This document shows positions 49,274 to 59,749 of a DNA stretch of 64,000 bases, piece by piece. Position 1 is the stretch's first letter; every line of letters begins with the position of its first letter. The stretch comes from Rhodanobacteraceae bacterium. Its GTDB lineage: Bacteria > Pseudomonadota > Gammaproteobacteria > Xanthomonadales > Ahniellaceae. The notes below the pieces were generated by a model. The model ran no database searches, had not been told where the DNA came from, and was given only the letters and a program-made list of their open reading frames with translations. The stretch covers positions 138,501 to 202,500 of the forward strand of contig JADJFT010000005.1 of assembly GCA_016708465.1 (NCBI GenBank), read 5' to 3'. A program made the position numbers and the translations under genes.

Positions 49274-52071
49274 TTAGACAGAAACATGGCGCGCGATGGT
49301 GTCCTGAATTTGGTTCGGCTCGAAAACTACGTCCCAGCTCCAGCGGCCGAAACCGCCCTTCTGATTCACGCCTTCGACCCATGCCGCGAGCGCTGATCGC
49401 TTGGCGCGATTCTGATCGTCGTCGACGCCTTTGATTTCCAGCACCAACGTCTTTCCGTTGCTCAGGCGGACGATGAAGTCCGGAATGAAACGTCGGCGCG
49501 ATCCGTTCCACAGATAGTGGATCTGGAAGCCGAGGTGGTCGTTCTTGACGTAACTGGCGACGGCTTCGCAGCGCTCGAACAGATTGGCCGCATAGCCCTC
49601 CCACGTGCTGTCACCAACGACATGGCTGACTTGCGATTTCACTGTCGGAATTGTTGGCCGCGTTGTGTACCAAGTGCGCATTTGGCGGGTAGAGCCGATC
49701 GGTGCATCGGCATCGAAGATGAGTTCCATGCGCTCGCTGTTGTGCTCGTAGACATGGCGCAACAGATGCTGGACGACGCGGTCGATGTTCAACGTAATCA
49801 GGATGCGCTTGCGCAGAGGTTCTTGGTGGAACAGTCCAGGGATATCGAGTTTGTCCGACGCGATGAATTCTTCGACGAGCCGGATCAGCTGCACGATCAA
49901 GTACTCGGGATTGCCGCTGAACTGAGTGCTCATCTGGTCGAACGCCTTACGTGCGGCAAGGAACGTCACGCGCTGCAGACGAAATGCTTCCGGCATCTTC
50001 TCCAGATCGATGACGTGGATCTTGCTCCAGTCGGTCGCGCCATCCAGCGCGGGTGCGATGTCCGCCGAGATTGGCGTCGCCTCCGGACGCAACTGCAAAG
50101 GCGTGACTTCGTGCCAGCGCACAGCCAGGACTGGCTTCACCACCGGATCGACGCGCAACACGTTTGGCCAGCGAATCTCCAAGCTGTTTCGCTCAGGCAA
50201 TGACTCGATCTGCGTACTCGGCTTTGGTGGAGGCGGCGCTTCGCCGCCACCGCCGACGTCCTGGAAGATCGACAATGGCACGCCAAAAATATTGACGTAC
50301 TCGGGTTTGAACAATCCGTTCTCGTCGACGTCGTAGCCGACGCGCCGCAAGCCGCGTCCGATCACCTGTTCGCACAGCAGCTGACTGGTGAAAGCGCGCA
50401 GACCCATGATGTGGGTGACGTTCTTGGCGTCCCAGCCCTCGGACAGCATCGCCACCGAGATCACGTTCTGCAGATCCTGGCCGGCGGTGCCGCGCTTGCC
50501 GACGTTGTCCACGATGGCTCGCAAGATCTCTTCTTTCTTCAAGTCGAGCAGTTCCGCCTCGCGGTCCGGCGCCATGCCGGCGGCCTTCACGATGGCGTGC
50601 AGGCGTTGCTCGTAGTCCTTGTCGGCGGCAGCGGACTCGCCGATTTCGGCCTTCTCCAGAACTTTGGAGTCGACCCGCAGCGTCCGATCCGGCGCATGCA
50701 GCTCCGGCAGTAGCGCATCGCCGCGCGAAAGTAGTTCTCGATGCGCGCCGCAGTTTCAGTGCGATTGCAGACCGTCAGCATGACCGGCGGCGAGGTGTGG
50801 CCAGCGGCCTGCCAGTCGCGCAGTGCGGCCAGCCAATCGGCGCCGAGCAGGGTGTAAGCGTCTTGAACCAGCTGCGGCAAAGGATCGCTGGGTTGCGCGC
50901 CCCGGGCGTTGAGATCTTCGGAGACCTCCGGTTCGCGATACAGGTGGTACAGCTTGGATCGCAAGGTCTGCGCATTCGGCAGCGCATCATCGCGCACGAC
51001 AACGCGGGGTGTCTTGACGAGACCGGCCTCGATTGCGTCATTCAGGCCGAAGTCTGAAACGATCCAGGTGAACAGACCCTCGTCAGTGTTTGTGCGGCCG
51101 GTCGGGGCAAAAGGCGTCGCCGACAGATCGAAACATCGAATGACGCGCCGCGTCTTGTGCAACCGGTCGAGTCCTTCGATCCAGCGCGTCGCCTCTTCCA
51201 GATCGATCCCGCGTTCCTCTGCGTCCTTCTTGCTGATCTTGATGTCGGCTGGCTTGCGATAGGCGTGATGCGCTTCGTCATTGATGACGATCAGATCCTT
51301 GTAGCCCGCCAGCTTGCCAAGTACCCGACGGGTATAGGCCTCATCCGACTCGGCGCCCTTTTTCACGATCGACTTGTCGGGCTGCTTGAGTGGCATCAGG
51401 GCATGCCAGTTGTCGATGACGACCACGGCCTGGTTCAGTTTCTCTCGCAGGGCTGCCGACGGACAAAGGCTGAATTCATCGTAGGCATTCAGCGGATTGC
51501 CTGGCTGCAGGACCTGTAGGCGTTCGCGCACGGTCAATCCCGGCGCAACGATGAAGATCGCTCGCGAGAAATCCTTGTTGCGTTTCGGATAGGTCAGTGA
51601 GTTCAGCGTCTGCCAGGTGATGATCATGGCCATCACCGCGGTCTTGCCGCTGCCGGTAGCCATCTTGTTGCAGATGCGCTCCCACGGTCCGCCGTCGCCT
51701 TCGAGGTAGATGCCCTGCTTGAACTCGTTGGTCGCTTCGACCCACCAGATCAGGGTCTCGATGGCTTCCAACTGGCAGAAGTAGAACGGCAGTTGTCGTG
51801 CACCGCGGTCGTGCCAGTGCTGCAGCAGGCTGCGCGTAACGCTGCTGATGCCGGGATAGTCCGCATGTTTCCATGCATCCATGCGTTCACGAATGCGATT
51901 CACCGTGTCTAGTGATTCGATCCGGCGCGTGTTGTTGCGCGTATCGATCACCTCGTAGGCCGCAGCTCGCCGGCCCTCGACCAGATTCAACTGCGTGCCG
52001 GTGCCTTGCTGCCAGTGGCGCTGGGGGCAGTCATAGGGCGTGTTGATGATGAGGGACTTGGGAGCGCTCAT
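49274..52071 (-). pseudogene. Type III-like restriction helicase-nuclease (Res), one frameshift
   Basis: A superfamily 2 helicase, about 932 residues when repaired: MATGSGKTAVMAMII (Walker A), VINDEAHHAYR (DEAH-type Walker B), CFDLSATPFAPTGRTN (motif III) and, after the break, MLSEGWDAKNVTHIMG and QVIGRGLRRVGYD (motifs V and VI). The C-terminus has a PD-(D/E)xK nuclease: RRFIPDFIVRLSNG with LVLEIKG. Near 50718-50731 one base is missing (expected GDALLPELHAPDRTLRV). It fits the BPTD_3080-type restriction endonucleases. Start MSAPKSLIINTPYD at 52071 overlaps the ATPase gene by 4 bp. Confidence 0.85.
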
Positions 52072-54023
52072 TTCACGTCGATCCCACGCACTTGATTCCC
52101 GTGGGTCTTGTATTCCTGATCTGGGTGGCTTGGTGTGTCCGGGTATTTCAGCGTCAATAGCCCTTCACGAAGCATTGGTGTGACGTAACTGGCGCGCAGG
52201 GCTTCGGTTTTCCGATCCAACAGTTCGGACAGCTCTTTCAGACTGAGAAAGCGGTCCTCACACAACGCCAATATTACCGCCCGGACAATTTCCGGGCTGG
52301 CGCGCTGGGTGACTCTCACTTTCGAAGCGATGCCCTGAAGCATCTCTCGTTGAGCCTCCTTGTCAGCAGAGCGGATGTGGAGGGGCTATCGGGGAGGGCT
52401 GAGCCTTATCATGGGGGCTCAGAGGCTTATCAGGGGAGCTCAGAGGCTTATCAGGGGAGCTCAGAGGCTTATCAGGGGAGCTAATGCGCCCCAATGAAAC
52501 GCTCACAGGTTCGAAAGGATCAACCACCGAGTAGCGGGTCCAACGCCCATATCGGTCGGGAATGAGGAACCCGTCCCGCACCAGAGCTTGCAGCAACAGC
52601 GTGATATCGCGGCGATGAAGGGTGAGGATCTCCTGCAGTCTCTGGTTGGAGACCGATCCCTCAGTTTCCGCAGTGACCAGAGTCTGGACTGCGTCCTTGC
52701 CAAGCAATCTGAACCGGCTGCCGTAGCGCTCCTCCAGTGCGACGAGCGCCGACTCTGGCAGCATGCTGACCATCGGCAACGACAACTTCACCCGGTCGGG
52801 GCGCTGGGTCTCCTCCATTCTCGGAGACTGCCAATGTTGGGCTGCCCAACTTGTACGGATCTTGTCGATGCCGGAACCGGCCTTGTCGCCGACGCCGAGC
52901 ATCTGGAACATCCGTTGCAGTGAACTGTTCCGGCATTCGCTGACGCTGCCACGCAGAATCTGCTCCAAGGAAACCAGCAGCGTGCCAGGGTTCGAGAACT
53001 CAAAACGATCGGTGTAGCGCTCAATAACGACTCCTCCCTGCCCACTGTAATCGCCGTGGATGAGTGCGTTAACCAGCGCTTCTTGAAGTGCATCGTGAAC
53101 TGGCGTGACGAGCGGCCGGACGCCCTCCGAGTCCTGGGCAAACGGTCGCTTCAGTCCGGCATCGGAAGCAAATCGCAACATAACTTGCTGGTAGAACTGA
53201 AACAGGTTCGCTTCCCATGTGCCGTCAATCGTCAGCCGATCGGACCATCGGATATTTGGGTCGTCCGACAGGCGCTCGCGGTAGTCGAGTTGAAAGCCCG
53301 GAATTGCCTCGGGCGCTTGAATCGAGAGCGTCTTTCCGAACATGAGCAAGGCAGCAAGCGTGATGCCTTCCTTCGCGCCCTTTCGCTCGCGCCGCCAACC
53401 GCCGAGCTGCTCAAGCAATCCGACATCGTCTTTCGCCAACCACGGATGTCCAGGCGCACGCGACAAGAACCGGTTTCGATACTGGCGCAGAGAATCCAGG
53501 TGCAAATCATCGAGCGAAAACCCTCCATGATTCTGCTGTCCGGAGGCTCATCCGAATGATCCGCAAACATTCGACGAACTTCCGCGTCCTGACAGCGATA
53601 GTCACCTTCGTGATTGCGGCGGAATGTCCCAGCGAAAGGATTGGTTCCGATATACACCGGGCGATCTTGACGGCCCGCACGCGGCACATGAATGGCGATG
53701 ACCTTTCGGTCAGTGTCATCCAGCGCTAACAATTCGACATCTCTGTTCGAAAGTAGGTTGCGACTGACCTTCGACTTGTTGTTGACCGTATTCCAAAAGT
53801 TCGACAACAAGCGATCGACGTCATCAAGCCCGTGGATGTCCAGCCCCTGATCGCGCTGAGCAATTCCGAGATAGACCGTGCCGCCGTCGGTGTTTGCGAA
53901 TGCGCTGTAGGTTTCCCACAGATCATTTGGCAATCCACCTCGGGCACTCTTGTACTCGACGTCCGTACCCTCGAAGGCGGAGAAGTCGGAGAAGAGATCG
54001 AGTTGATGATTCGGCGGACTCAT
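52068..54023 (-). pseudogene. AlbA_2/GHKL-type ATP-binding protein in the R-M operon, two frameshifts
   Basis: The N-terminal AlbA_2 (Schlafen-type) DNA-binding domain is EGTDVEYKSARGGLPNDLWE and AFANTDGGTVYLGIAQ. After a shift in the TTTT run at 53517-53520 comes the RecG-like ATPase part: ALQEALVNALIHGDYSGQGG, RYTDRFEFSNPGTLLVS and GDKAGSGIDKI. A linker with SSPDKPL repeats follows, and after a second break near 52369-52378 a winged-helix end (EDRFLSLKELSELLDRKTEA). Repaired length is about 650 residues. It overlaps mod and res by 4 bp each. The role is probably regulatory or in target sensing, but unproven. Confidence 0.8.
52396..52479. repeat. 21-bp tandem repeat inside the ATPase gene
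   Basis: Three identical 21-bp units (52417-52437, 52438-52458, 52459-52479) and one degenerate unit before them. On the minus strand each encodes the heptapeptide SSPDKPL. Because the unit is a multiple of three, copy-number change alters linker length without shifting the frame. Confidence 0.85.
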
Positions 54024-57000
54024 TCCAACGCCATCACTTTCAGGGACTCGATACCGCGATCATCGACGATCTTGACGGCGATCTTGCGATTATCGCCGGC
54101 GTCGAACGGCAGGCTGACCGTGCCATGCAACTTGTCCAGCAATTCTTCGTTGAGCTCGGCCTTGATGTCCTTCTTGAGCTTGTTCCAGCCATCCTTCGCA
54201 CCGGCCATCGGGAAGAAGAACTGGCGCGGGAACAGGCTGCGTTCGTCGTAGTCGGTGTCGAGTGACCAGGCGGCAATCTTGCCCTTGCCGCCGGAGACGA
54301 GCTCGCCCTTGGCAGTGTCGAAATAGTCGAAGCCGTGGACCTCGACCTGGTAGCGGCCGTCTTTGGTCTTGTGCACAGCGACGTCGGGTTGACCCATCAG
54401 CCAGAAGCTCTGATTGCTGGCGCGGCCTTTCTTCAGGTCTTCGGTGAGCAGATCGGTATTCATCTGCGCCTTGAGTGCGACGATGCCCTTGGTGGCGTCG
54501 ATGTCCTTTGCCGCCTCGGGGTCGAAGTTGAACGCGCAGAACACGATCATCTTCGGGCGCGGGAATAGTTCGCCGGCTTCACGCATGGCGAGTTCGACCT
54601 GGCGCTGTTCCAGTGCAGCATGCTCGGGACCGAAACTGACGACGATGCGCTCGCCGGTGTCGAGGCTGCCGTTGCAATGCAGATGACGAAAGCCTTCGCC
54701 GGAGGGCAGCGTTTCCAGCTCGGCGAACTTGAGCATCTGGCCGCCTTTGCCGCGAATACCCGTCTTCAGCAGCTCGTCGCGCCAACGATGCTGACGCGAC
54801 GATTCGCCGGAACGCGCGATCGAAACATCGGCCTCGGCAGCCGGCGCTTGTTCGTCGAGCGCCAGCACGGTTGGGAAGGGAACGGCTTCGACGGTGAAGG
54901 GGCCGGTGATGCGAAGCTTGTTCTTGGAGACAGCGGGCTGGTCGTACAGGGTTTCCTGGTCCGCGTGCGAAGCGATCGAGCGATCCATGGCCTTCTGCAT
55001 GGTCTGTCGCGCACCGTGAAAGACCGCAGCGGACAGCTTTGCGTCTTCGGACCAGTCCTTCGGCGAATCGAACGGTACTTCCCATTCCAGAAGCGCATCG
55101 GATTTCGCGAAGTAGAGCTTGGTGCCTTTGCGCCCGCCCTCGGTGACCACGAACTGCTCGGACGGCGGGTGCTTCTTCAGCGACTCATTGAGTTTCCGCA
55201 GCGCCGTTTCGATCAGCGGATGGTGCGATGCGTAGATCTCGTCGATCTCGGGATTGTTGGCGATTGATTTCAGGGTGACGTGTGGAACGGTCTTGTAGAT
55301 GAAGCCGCCCTTCAGTCCTTCGTGCGGATACTTCAACTCGAAGTAGTCGTAACCCGCCGTCATCAACCGCTGCTTTGCCAACGTGACGGCCACGCGTGAA
55401 GTGTCACACGTGATCCACCGACGCCCCACTTCTCTGCCACGGACGCAGTCGTGCCCGAGCCGCACGTTGGATCCAGCACCAAGTCTCAGGGATCGGTCGT
55501 CATTAGCAGGCAGCGCTCCACTGCCTTGACGGCGGTCTGCACAACGTAGACCTTGGGGTCCGCGCGACTTTGAATTCCGCCAATATCAGTCCAGATATTA
55601 GTAATAGAAAACGCCGGGAAATCTTCGATGAAGCGAACGTAGGCCAATGAGTTCGACGTCGCTTGGATGCGGTTTGAAGAAAGTCGCCGCTGAATGCCCG
55701 CCTCGTTTGTCTTCCATCGATTCCTCTCGTTCGGAAGAAAATCACGCCCGCCAAGAGAAACCGGAAACCAGCACGCCGCGCCTAGACCCTTCTCTCGGCC
55801 TTCGCTCTGGCTCATCAAATTATCTAGACGGTAAATTCGCTCGCCACTCTGTGGAGACGAAGAACTTCGGTCTGAAACCGAGAGTCGGCGTCGAAGTCCG
55901 GTGCCCAGTTCGATTTGGTCATACTTTTCTGCGCCATCTCCGCCCATTTCTTTGGGCAGATAGATGGAATGGAACTTGACCTTGGCCTTGTCTCTCGCTG
56001 ACCAAAGAATGTAGTCAGCGGTCGACGGAAGAAGATTGACGGTTGCTCCCGAAGTCTTCGAAAAAGTTATTTGAGAAACAAAGTTCTCAGATCCGAAAAC
56101 TTCATCCATTGCTTCACGAACGTGATGCAGGTTCTCATCTGAAATCTGGACGAACACGCTTCCCGACTCGTGCAGTAACTCCTTGGCAAGCAGCAGTCGG
56201 TCCCGCAGGTAGGTCAGGTACGAGTGGATGCCAAGCTCCCACGTATCGCGAAACGCTTTGATCATCTCCGGCTCTTGCGTCAGATCCTGATCGCTGCGGT
56301 CTTTCACATCGCGTTTGTTCACGAACGGCTGAAAGTTCGAGCCGTATTTGATGCCGTAGGGCGGGTCGATGTAGATCATCTGCACCTGACCGGCCATACC
56401 CTCCTTCTGCAGAAGCGAGTTCATCACCAGCAGTGAATCGCCCGCGACCAGGCGGTTCGACCAGCCGCGATCGTGTTTGTAGAACTCGATCGCTTCGCGG
56501 TAGGGCAGGGCATCTTCGAACCAGGCGCGGAACATGTCTGTCTGCGAACCGCCGCTGGCTTGCTCTTTCTTCATTCGCTTCTGCACGACCGCCAGGATCG
56601 TCGCCGGATCGATGCGCTCATGCACATGCAGGCTGACCGTGTCGACGTCGAAACTGGTGCGCTCCGACTTGCCTGCCCAGTTCAGATACGGCTCGCCCAT
56701 CCGCTTCAGCGTCTCGAGCGCGGCGCGCATGGTTGCGTCATCGCCACTGGCCAGTGCGTCGTCGATCAGGCGCTCAATCTCGGCGCGACCGACATCGAAC
56801 TGCAGTGCAGGATCGAGATGCGGGTCGTAAGCCCACTTCGTTTTCGGCTGGTCGGGATCAGTTTCTGGCGTGACCACGCCGACATCGGGATTGTTGCGAC
56901 GCTTCTGGTCGTGGCGATACGCGATGACTTTAGGATCCTCGTCGCCCTTGCGTGCCGGCTTCGTCGGCTCGCCGGTCTTGCGCTGCGAGAACATCGCCTG

Positions 57001-57300
57001 TGCTTCCATCTGCTTTGGCTTCGGGCGCTTGGCGTCCGCGGGAATCTCTTGCGCTTCCAGCGTCAGCCCAGGTGAAACGCTAGGCGTGGTTCGACGCACC
57101 GAACCGCCTCGGCCCATGCCCTTGGTCAGGAATCCTTCCAGCAGCAGCCAGTCGCGCGCCAGGTTGTAGGCGCTCTCGCTCGCCGCGATGCCGAAGTCCT
57201 CGGCGATCCATTCGCGCAGGCGCTGGTTGCCGAGCGGTGTGCCGTCCTTCGGCAGCAGTTCCCGAATCGCCGCAACGATCGCGTCATCGACCTTGGCCAT
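54020..57300 (-). pseudogene. Type III-like adenine methyltransferase (Mod), in-frame TGA plus frameshift
   Basis: ATG 57300 has AGGAG 10 nt upstream. The order is winged-helix N-terminus (KVDDAIVAAIRELLPKDG), MTase motif IV IYIDPPYGIKYGSN, a target-recognition region, then motif I DLVLDPTCGSGTTAS and WITCDTSRVAVTLAKQR, and a C-terminal region of about 450 residues: a beta-class N6-adenine enzyme. After TTDP an apparent TGA (55486-55488) interrupts, and a base is missing in the GGGG run at 55425-55428. GATCCCTGAGAC in place of GATCCTGGAGAC would explain the stop by two homopolymer changes. Repaired length is about 1095 residues. Confidence 0.83.
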
Positions 57301-57438
57301 GTGCTGCAAGCTCCTCTGCGCGCCATCCGCGTGGACGGCATCCCTATCAACCAGAGTCTAGCCGCAGGGGTGCTGACCGGGAATTGCGGGTCGCGTGGCG
57401 ACCGTCCAGACTGTCCAACGAATCTTTGGGATTGGGCG

Positions 57439-57879
57439 CATGACGACACCAGTGAAAGCGAAGCGCAGTCGCGTCGATGGACAAATGACCGGGTGGCGGG
57501 CGAGCTCTTTGTCGCAGCGGAGTTGATGAAGCGCGGGCTCCAGACATCGATCACGTTCGGGAATGCGAAGGCGGTGGATCTGCTGACGTTCAATGCAGCA
57601 ACTGGCCGCACTTTCACCGTGCAGGTAAAAGCGCTGCGGAAACGAAGCGATTTCCCGATCAGCCACCGCCGCGTGTCCGCGCAGCACGTGTATGTGTTCG
57701 TCGTGTTGAACAAGCCAGGCGAACAGGTGCGTTACTACGTCGTGCCGGGGCAGGTGCTGGCGGCCGATCCGGATCGATTCGGTAAGTGGTTCGTCGACGA
57801 TCGGTTTCCTGGCGTCCACCCGCGTTTCCTGGAGGATTTCGCCGAAAACTGGTCGTTGTTCGACGCCAACAATTTCTGA
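57439..57879 (+). CDS. PDDEXK-like nuclease-fold protein, start uncertain
   Basis: The core reads RRWTNDRVAGELFVAAELMK, FGNAKAVDLLTFNAATGRTF and TVQVKALRKRSDFPISHRR, i.e. a GELxxxAEL...VDL...(Q)VK arrangement typical of small PD-(D/E)xK-fold proteins, ending DFAENWSLFDANNF. The frame is open from an ATG at 57301 inside the mod start region, but the sequence before 57470 is not convincing. ATG 57439 (MTTPVKAKRSR) in the neighbouring frame would join the core if one base were restored near 57468-57475. It stands head to head with mod; whether it belongs to the R-M system is unknown. Confidence 0.6.
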   Translation, partial: HDDTSESEAQSRRWTNDRVAGELFVAAELMKRGLQTSITFGNAKAVDLLTFNAATGRTFTVQVKALRKRSDFPISHRRVSAQHVYVFVVLNKPGEQVRYYVVPGQVLAADPDRFGKWFVDDRFPGVHPRFLEDFAENWSLFDANNF

Positions 57880-58129
57880 CTTCGGCGCGACAATTGGCAC
57901 CGCCGTTCTCGGGATCTGACACGGCGGACCAGTGACGATATTCTCAGGAGCTCTGCCGGGTCGTGGGCTCCCCGCTGGATCGTCGTATCGAGACAGCGCC
58001 GCTCGTTCGTCCGCTGCCGACAGCGCGGTCAGCACGAAGCTCTAGAGGCCGGCATTGTGGTACCTGGTGTGGTATCCAGTGACGTTTATCCGTATAAAAA
58101 ACTAATAAAAACATGCCCTTGAGATCCGT

Positions 58130-58708
58130 ATGCTGCTGATGATCGATAACTACGACAGCTTCACCTACAACCTCGTGCAGTATTTCGCCGAGTTGGGCGA
58201 GGACGTGAAGGTGATTCGTAACGATGAGATGGATATTGCCGGCATCGCGGCGCTTGCGCCTGATCGCATCGTGATTTCACCGGGGCCGTGCACCCCGAGC
58301 GAAGCCGGCGTGTCGGTCGATGTGCTCAAAGCGTTTGCCGGCCAGTTGCCGATGCTTGGCGTCTGTCTCGGTCACCAGAGTATCGGCCAAGCGTTCGGTG
58401 GCCGCGTGATTCGCGCCGGACGCATCATGCATGGCAAGACCTCGTTGATCCATCACGCCGGGCAAGGTGTGTTCGCGGGATTGCCCGACGGCTTCGAGGC
58501 GACGCGCTATCACTCGCTGGTTGTTGAGCAGGGCAGTCTGCCGGACTGTCTCGAAGTCACCGCATGGACCAAAAACGATGATGGTTCGGTCGAGGAAATC
58601 ATGGGCCTGCGTCACCGCCAATTCCCGATCCAGGGTGTGCAGTTCCATCCCGAATCGATCATGACCCAGCATGGTCACGCCATGTTGAAGAACTTTTTGG
58701 TGCAATGA
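58130..58708 (+). CDS. trpG: Anthranilate synthase component II (glutamine amidotransferase)
   Basis: A 192-residue class I amidotransferase: MLLMIDNYDSFTYNLVQYFA, ISPGPCTPSEAGVS, nucleophile Cys in LGVCLGHQSIGQAFGG and the His-x-Glu end QFHPESIMTQHG. It hands ammonia to TrpE and may also serve PabB. It heads the trpGDC operon with its own leader. The 250-bp gap before it (57880-58129) contains a TATAAA-type element at 58093-58098 and two TGTGGTA words about 12 bp apart, but no gene. Confidence 0.96.
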   Translation: MLLMIDNYDSFTYNLVQYFAELGEDVKVIRNDEMDIAGIAALAPDRIVISPGPCTPSEAGVSVDVLKAFAGQLPMLGVCLGHQSIGQAFGGRVIRAGRIMHGKTSLIHHAGQGVFAGLPDGFEATRYHSLVVEQGSLPDCLEVTAWTKNDDGSVEEIMGLRHRQFPIQGVQFHPESIMTQHGHAMLKNFLVQ

Positions 58709-59748
58709 CTATGCCGATCACACCGCAGGTTGCGCTCGCACGGGTCATCGAGCATCGCGAAATCTTCCATGACGAGATCGTCGATCTATTCCGCCAGATC
58801 ATGCGCGGCGAAGTCTCGCCGGTGATCACCGCTGCCTTGCTGATCGGGCTGCGCGTGAAGAAGGAAACGATCGGCGAGATCGCGGGTGCAGCGCAGGTAA
58901 TGCGCGAGTTCTGCGCGAAGGTGGCGATCGCGCCCGACCCGCACTTCGTCGATATCGTCGGTACCGGCGGCGATGGCGCGCACACCTTCAACATCTCGAC
59001 GGCGGCGATGTTCGTTGCCGCGGCTGCTGGCGCGAAACTCGCGAAGCACGGCAACCGCAGTGTGTCGAGCAAGTCTGGCGCCGCCGATGTTTTGGAAGCG
59101 ATCGGCGCACGCATTGACCTGCAGCCTGCACAAGTGGGCGAATGCATTCGCCGCACTGGCATCGGATTCATGTTCGCGCCAATCCACCACCCAGCGATGA
59201 AGAATGTCGCCGCAGTGCGCAAAGAACTCGGCGTGCGTACGATCTTCAATATCCTCGGGCCGCTGACCAACCCCGCGGATGCGCCGAATATCTTGATGGG
59301 CGTATTTCATCCTGATCTCGTCGGCATTCAGGTGCGGGTGTTGCAGCGTCTTGGCGCGCGCAATGCATTGGTCGTCTATGGCCGCGATCAACTGGATGAA
59401 ATAACGCTGGGTGCGGCAACACTGGTCGGTGAATTGCGTGACGGCGTAGTCCGCGAATACGAAGTGCATCCCGAAGATTTCGGGCTGCGTATGGCCTCAA
59501 GCCGCAATCTGCGCGTCGATGACGCCGAGCAGTCGCGTACGCGTGTGCTCGAAGCGATCGATGGCGTTGACGGCTTGCCACGCGAGATCGTCGCGCTCAA
59601 TGCCGGTGCGGCGTTGTACGTCGCAGGTGTTGCAGCCGATATCGGCGACGGTATTCGGCGTTCGCGCGAAGCGATGGCCAGCGGCGCGGCGCGGCGCAAA
59701 CTCGACGAGTTCGTGGCGGCGACGCAAGCGATCGCAGCGGGTAATTGA
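58705..59748 (+). CDS. trpD: Anthranilate phosphoribosyltransferase
   Basis: A 347-residue enzyme transferring the phosphoribosyl group of PRPP to anthranilate. The glycine-rich PRPP loop is DIVGTGGDGAHTFNISTAAM, followed by KHGNRSVSSKSGAADVLEAI, GIGFMFAPIHHPAMKNVAAV and NILGPLTNPADAPNILMGVF, all family hallmarks. The start ATGACTATGCCG at 58705 overlaps the trpG stop by 4 bp; the second ATG two codons on is an alternative. Confidence 0.96.
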   Translation: MTMPITPQVALARVIEHREIFHDEIVDLFRQIMRGEVSPVITAALLIGLRVKKETIGEIAGAAQVMREFCAKVAIAPDPHFVDIVGTGGDGAHTFNISTAAMFVAAAAGAKLAKHGNRSVSSKSGAADVLEAIGARIDLQPAQVGECIRRTGIGFMFAPIHHPAMKNVAAVRKELGVRTIFNILGPLTNPADAPNILMGVFHPDLVGIQVRVLQRLGARNALVVYGRDQLDEITLGAATLVGELRDGVVREYEVHPEDFGLRMASSRNLRVDDAEQSRTRVLEAIDGVDGLPREIVALNAGAALYVAGVAADIGDGIRRSREAMASGAARRKLDEFVAATQAIAAGN

Positions 59749-59749
59749 T

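Noticed and set aside
58050..58110. trp attenuator before trpG
   Set aside because: No Trp-rich leader peptide and no alternative hairpins with a T-run are visible.
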